Origin: Lineolata rhizophorae
Lineage: Eukaryota; Ascomycota; Dothideomycetes; Lineolatales; Lineolataceae
Direction: 5' to 3'
Assembly (NCBI GenBank): GCA_010093515.1
Contig: MU001693.1
Span: forward strand, 182,369 to 206,784
Length of the DNA stretch: 24,416 nucleotides
Shown here: positions 20,654 to 24,416 of the stretch, piece after piece
Layout: each line of letters begins with the position of its first letter
Position numbering within the stretch: position 1 is the stretch's first letter
The notes under the pieces: model-generated
What the model saw: the letters and a program-made list of their open reading frames with translations, nothing else
Databases searched by the model: none
Told to the model about the DNA's origin: nothing
Made by a program: the position numbers and the translations under genes

Positions 20654-22113
20654 CTCGTGCGCGCGGGCGCTGCCGCGCTTGGGGCCGTCGCTGGCGCCGT
20701 CGCGTGGCCCGCGGCGCGCCGCCCGTGGTGGCGTTCCGAACGCTGCCGCCGTTGGTTCATGTCTCCGTCCTTGCGTCTCTCGGCTACTCGTGCTCTTGCT
20801 GCTACCACTGCTGGTCCGGCCGCCCCCGTTGCCGCTGCTGCTGCTGCTACTGCGGTGGCGGTGGCGACAGCGGTGGTCTCAGTCTGTTTTAGTTGCTGTA
20901 TGTTTTTGGTTTGCTGTGTCTTCCTGAGTAATTGGGTTTGGGCGGCGGAATTGGCCGTGTGGTGGGGGGCTGGTGGAGGTGGCTGGTGGGGAAGGGATAA
21001 TATGGTGGAGAACAAGCAGGGAGAGTTTGTCTAGAGTAGGAGTTTGGGGGTGAAGGGATGTTGGTGCGGAAGTTGTGGAAGGTTGCATGTTGAACCAGGG
21101 ACGCGTAGGAGCTGTTGCTTGGACGAGTATCGAGTTGGTGGTGATGCGTTGAGTGTATGGGCTAATATTGGGGATGTTGCATAAGAGTCAACAAAGGCTC
21201 CATTGTACGGCGGATCACTTCCCCTTGGTGGGAGGCGGTAACTGCTGGACGGCGTTTCTATTTCGGAGGGCATGTACTGCTGTCGGCGCGAAGTTGTATC
21301 AAGATCATTTTCAGGCGAAGAGTAGCATTAGAGGCGGAAAACCCAAAAGAAGAAATAAGCCAGGGGAAAGAGGGGATGCGGGTAGGAGGGCAGTGGCTTC
21401 ATTGTCCTGTCTTGTGTAGCAGCAGTATGGATGACTGGATGGGTGGATGGTGGAGATCGGTGGTTGGGCAAATGTGGCGAAGGGGGGCGTGAGAGGAGAT
21501 CCACTCATTCAGTTAACATTCTTTTCCTCAGTATCAACAGCTGGTTACCTAACTACGTCTGCATCACATCCTCACTGAATTACTTACTCTTGCCTCCTGT
21601 CCTTCCCCTGTTGCTTCGCTCCCGCGGTCCCTCACAGTTAGAAGGGTATATCCTCTCGGAGCAACCACATTCGCCCAGAATGCTCTTCTCCGATCCTCCG
21701 GCTGCTCAGAAACACCCATCTCTTAGCTCTCTAGGCAGCATTCCAAACCACGGCGTCCCCAAGTTGTCTCCCTCGCAGCTTTGCGACTTTACTCAACACA
21801 TTTTCGAATCACCACTTACATGGCGGCTTATGAATCGGACCGGCTAGTATAGATTGTAATTGATGCGAGTACTCAATGCACTCAGCTACTTTAAAATAAG
21901 TATTAAGCCCAGACTACTGCGTGACGTGTTCTTTTCTGTCTGGAATAACATGAAGCTGAAGTTCGTGTGGTTCGGTTGACCTTGCTTGGCCACGGAGGCA
22001 TGCTTAGCGGGTACTTTGCAACATGCAAAATTATACTTAATTAAAAACTAGTAATACAAATGTTGTGCAGAACAGGATAGCAAGAGAATACTTCTGAGTG
22101 CAAAACACAAAAA
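20654..22113. other. Intergenic region downstream of the CxxC-protein gene
   Basis: The first 300 bases are GC-rich low-complexity sequence (GCTGCTG and GGTGGCGG-like runs), giving long but meaningless frames on both strands. A 138-codon frame at 21431-21847 (+) ends in a stretch that looks more protein-like, yet I recognise nothing in it and find no support for a gene. Confidence 0.5.
22109..22113 (-). terminator. RNA polymerase III terminator of the tRNA gene
   Basis: Five A on the given strand (TTTTT on the minus strand) directly follow the tRNA discriminator base. Confidence 0.8.
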
Positions 22114-22205
22114 TGTCGCCGTCGGGAGTCGAACCCGAGCCTGCTGCTCGCGGCGAATTTTCGCTTCATGGAAGGCAGCAATCCTAACCGTTAGACCACG
22201 GCGAC
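22114..22205 (-). tRNA. tRNA-Gly (anticodon TCC) with a 20-nt intron
   Basis: The minus strand folds into a full cloverleaf: acceptor GTCGCCG/CGGCGAC (7 bp), D arm GTCT...GGAT, anticodon stem GCTGC/GCAGC, T arm TCGGG-TTCGACT-CCCGA, discriminator A. The anticodon loop is CTTCCA plus A, with TCC at 22172-22170. A 20-nt intron (22168-22149) sits after base 37, the canonical eukaryotic position. The internal A box (TGGTCTAACGG) and B box (GGTTCGACTCC) are intact. The body resembles fungal tRNA-Glu, but U33 and the stem register make the anticodon TCC, so glycine is preferred over Glu(TTC). Confidence 0.9.
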
Positions 22206-24112
22206 AGGAAGACAATATTTCACGTAAAAATTAGTATTTTTAATATATTAAATTTAGTTCAATTTTGACCAACTTTTACACCAACTTCCTTTTTTGCTGG
22301 AGCATGTGAGAAGAACCAAGACTGATAGAATAATGTAGCCAACTACATTTTTTTAGCCCGTTGTAAGTTCGACCACGTTCCCTCGGTTACTATTTCAGCT
22401 ATGCAAAACTATGGCAAAAGACTCGACTATCAAACACTGGATAAATATACCAATTACTCGCCCGCACTGCATGCTGCATTGTGCAAGTAACTTGAAATTT
22501 GCCTTTTGCTATTATATCGAGTATCTAAAGATCTACAAATGCAGTCTGTCTAAGTTATAACTTCCTGTTCATTAGAATTATCCAGAGCTACACTATTTTC
22601 CAAGATAGGTTGAGAAAGCGTCACCCGTTTCATTAGAGATTCAGTATAAAATCGCGCCAAATCTTTCATGCTGCACGCCAAGCAAAATTCGTCGCTAGAC
22701 GCTGCCCCATTCCTGAAGGTTCCACATGAGGCTACTCGCAACGTGAAATTTTGACCGCACAGGGCTAAAAAATTAACCTTACTTGGTAGGGAGATGCCCC
22801 CCAGGGAGCGTACTTTCCATTTCTGGCGACGTACAACCCGCGCTCAATTCATCCTGTAAAGTCCGTTTGTCAAAGTTGAGCATCACGAAAGTTTATAAAA
22901 CAGGGTTCTAGGAGAGAAATCGTAGGATTAAAGGTATCCTGGAGCGAGGTCTCCCCACCTTACTCGGTTGAACGGCGCGTGCCAAATATCGCAAGAGCTT
23001 CTCACTTCCTTACCCTATGTTATTTATCTCTCTATGACTGTCGCTTTTATATTTTTACTAGATATATAATAGTGTAATCGAAAGCGTTTTGTATTTCATC
23101 GTTGATCAAGAGGCTAAGAATATAGGCTAGTCGGCCATAAGAATCAAGTGTAAAAATTGGGTTAAATTCAGGATGAAGTAGAAGGTTCCGCTCAGCTCTT
23201 ATCTGCTCTACTTATTGCCTAATAGTGACATTGACGAGACAGCGAATGTTCTAATTTTATGCCGTATGGGGCAATTTCTAGCTGGAGGAAAAAAAAAAAA
23301 TAAAAGCTACTGTCTGTCACAATTATACCGTGAAGGATTTCTATTAATTGCCAATGTAGGACGTCGTGATTCGCGAGGCGGCTCGAGATTTCTGCCCCAT
23401 CCGCACCTAGTAGAACTAGGTCGGGCATGGAGCTAACGGTTGTGTGCCCATTGACAGTTAACCCTAATACCTAGAAGTGTAGGCTACTGGGCTCACTACA
23501 CAAACAGGCAGTTGAGCTGACTGTTCTTGATTCATGTATCGCACGTACAGGTCGTCTACACATAATCTATGCAAAAGTGAAAGGAGGCTGTTGTTGAAAT
23601 TAGATGGAATATTGAGGTTAGACAAGAAACTCAACTCTACCGTTGATTAGAAAATACAGAACTCCCGACAGGCTTGGCATCGAAACCCAAATTCGCGGCG
23701 AAAGCGTATCTTGACGCGACTAAACACTGCATTTCTGACATACAATAAACTATTTCTATACTTCATACCCTTTATAGCTAGCACGGATAGTAGTCATTGA
23801 ATATACGCAGATGATTATCTTCGCCCGATTTATCAATCAACTTTTGTCGGGGGGAATGTCGGTCTAGCAAATCAAATATCTGTGTTCGCCGGACTCTAGT
23901 TAAAGGCGAGCAAAATTAGACGGACGGAAGCGGCACGAACGCGAGCCCAAATTAGTATAGATAATTTTGAGAAATTTGGATGATGGGGCGTCCGAAATTG
24001 TGTTGAGCAGTTCTATTCTTAGTGCAACTGCTCGAGTGGTGGGGGCTGCTTTTACTGTTGTCGCGGCGCCTGGTTACTGTTGTTGCCTGGCTTCGAATCG
24101 CTATTGTTGTGG
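22206..24112. other. AT-rich gene-free stretch between tRNA and right transposon
   Basis: About 1.9 kb with visibly lower GC than the rest, many stops in all frames and no ORF above about 70 codons. Small frames at 22550-22741 (-) and 23215-23436 (+) match nothing I know. A short hairpin, ACCTAG-TAGAA-CTAGGT, lies at 23405-23421. Repeat-induced point mutation of old repeats could produce such DNA, but I could not show it. Confidence 0.55.
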
Positions 24113-24416
24113 GTAACGTAATCCACCACCTAGTGGCCCACACCACCTAGTGGCCCACCCAGCAACATCTCCATCAGCAAAATGCCAATATCTTGGCCAA
24201 TTCTCATCGGATTCGAGTGTTTTAAGCGTCATTTGAACCACCAGAAGCCTGAGTAGCAGCTTGACATGTTCTGGAGTTGTGTCCTTCAATGCCGCAGCGA
24301 CCACATCGCCTTCTCTTGGTGGTGACGCCCACCGCGATGGGAGCATCCACCAGCATTTCTTGCTGCAATTGAGCCTCAATGGCAGGATGATCGACCAATT
24401 CCATTCCTTCTAGCAT
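24113..24416 (-). mobile_element. 3' part of a Tc1/mariner-pogo-type DNA transposon (right copy, partial)
   Basis: The minus strand holds the 3' end of a transposase-like ORF (24416 to 24222) followed by 3' non-coding DNA to about 24116. A TA then lies at 24114-24115, as expected for a Tc1/mariner or pogo target site. Two 17-bp tandem repeats (CACCACCTAGTGGCCCA) lie at 24124-24140 and 24141-24157. Bases 24113-24230 are identical to the reverse complement of window bases 1-118. The remainder of the element is beyond the window. Confidence 0.75.
24222..24416 (-). CDS. C-terminal end of a transposase-like protein with CCHC zinc knuckle (partial)
   Basis: The last 64 codons are visible; the ORF enters from beyond the window, so its first Met here is probably internal. 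It contains KRRRCGRCGIEGHNSRTC, a zinc knuckle of the form CX2CX4HX4C. Knuckles of this kind occur at the C terminus of many fungal pogo/Fot1-like (DDE_1) transposases. Alone, a CCHC knuckle could also come from another element class, but the nearby TA junction and subterminal repeats favour a DNA transposon. The DDE domain would lie upstream, outside the window. The tail QASGGSNDA then stop is shared exactly (last two codons) by the left copy. Confidence 0.65.
   Translation of the reverse strand: MLEGMELVDHPAIEAQLQQEMLVDAPIAVGVTTKRRRCGRCGIEGHNSRTCQAATQASGGSNDA

Noticed and set aside
20657-21034. Long frames on both strands just after the CxxC-protein stop
   Set aside because: Triplet low-complexity sequence gives Ala/Arg/Leu-rich text in several frames; not protein-like.
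21431-21847. 138-codon frame (+) downstream of the CxxC gene
   Set aside because: Part of the text looks protein-like, but there is no known motif and no supporting homologue; too weak to call.

Overview
The window is nuclear DNA from a fungus, most likely a filamentous ascomycete (Pezizomycotina). The genes carry several short introns, mostly 55-86 nt, with GTRNGT-type donors, CTRAC-like branch sites and YAG acceptors. The proteins (a CBR1-type cytochrome b5 reductase, a Cti6-type PHD protein, a WxCxFC zinc-ribbon-like protein, a GABA-permease-like transporter) match families I know from this group. Species and class cannot be fixed from the sequence; the zinc-knuckle DNA transposon at the ends would suit Dothideomycetes, but this is inference.

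Layout, left to right. 1-118: 3' end of a TA-inserting DNA transposon. 892-2784 (+): amino-acid/GABA-type permease, five exons. 4021-4657 (+): histone H4, three exons. 5156-5985 (-): isochorismatase-family hydrolase, two exons, convergent with H4. 6820-7951 (+): NADH-cytochrome b5 reductase (CBR1), four exons, divergent from the hydrolase. 9873-11654 (+): catalase, two exons. 12965-15976 (+): Cti6-like PHD-finger protein, four exons. About 18395-20653 (+): conserved fungal protein of unknown function with a CxxC motif, a basic helix and polyproline. 22114-22205 (-): intron-containing tRNA-Gly(TCC). 22206-24112: AT-rich, gene-free. 24113-24416 (-): a second copy of the same transposon. Every multi-exon model was closed by hand, and its summed exon length is a multiple of three.

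The genes do not form a pathway or an operon. They look like ordinary housekeeping and metabolic genes with separate promoters: chromatin (H4, Cti6), redox metabolism (CBR1, catalase), transport and hydrolysis. I see no biosynthetic cluster, defence system or phage-like module.

The most unusual structural feature is that both window ends are the same transposon 3' end in opposite orientation, with 118 identical bases. The remaining observations are smaller: unusual splice sites, MCB-type palindromes at the histone gene, low-complexity insertion in the PHD finger, an unresolved 5' end of the CxxC-protein gene, and an interleaved inverted-repeat pair near the left end.
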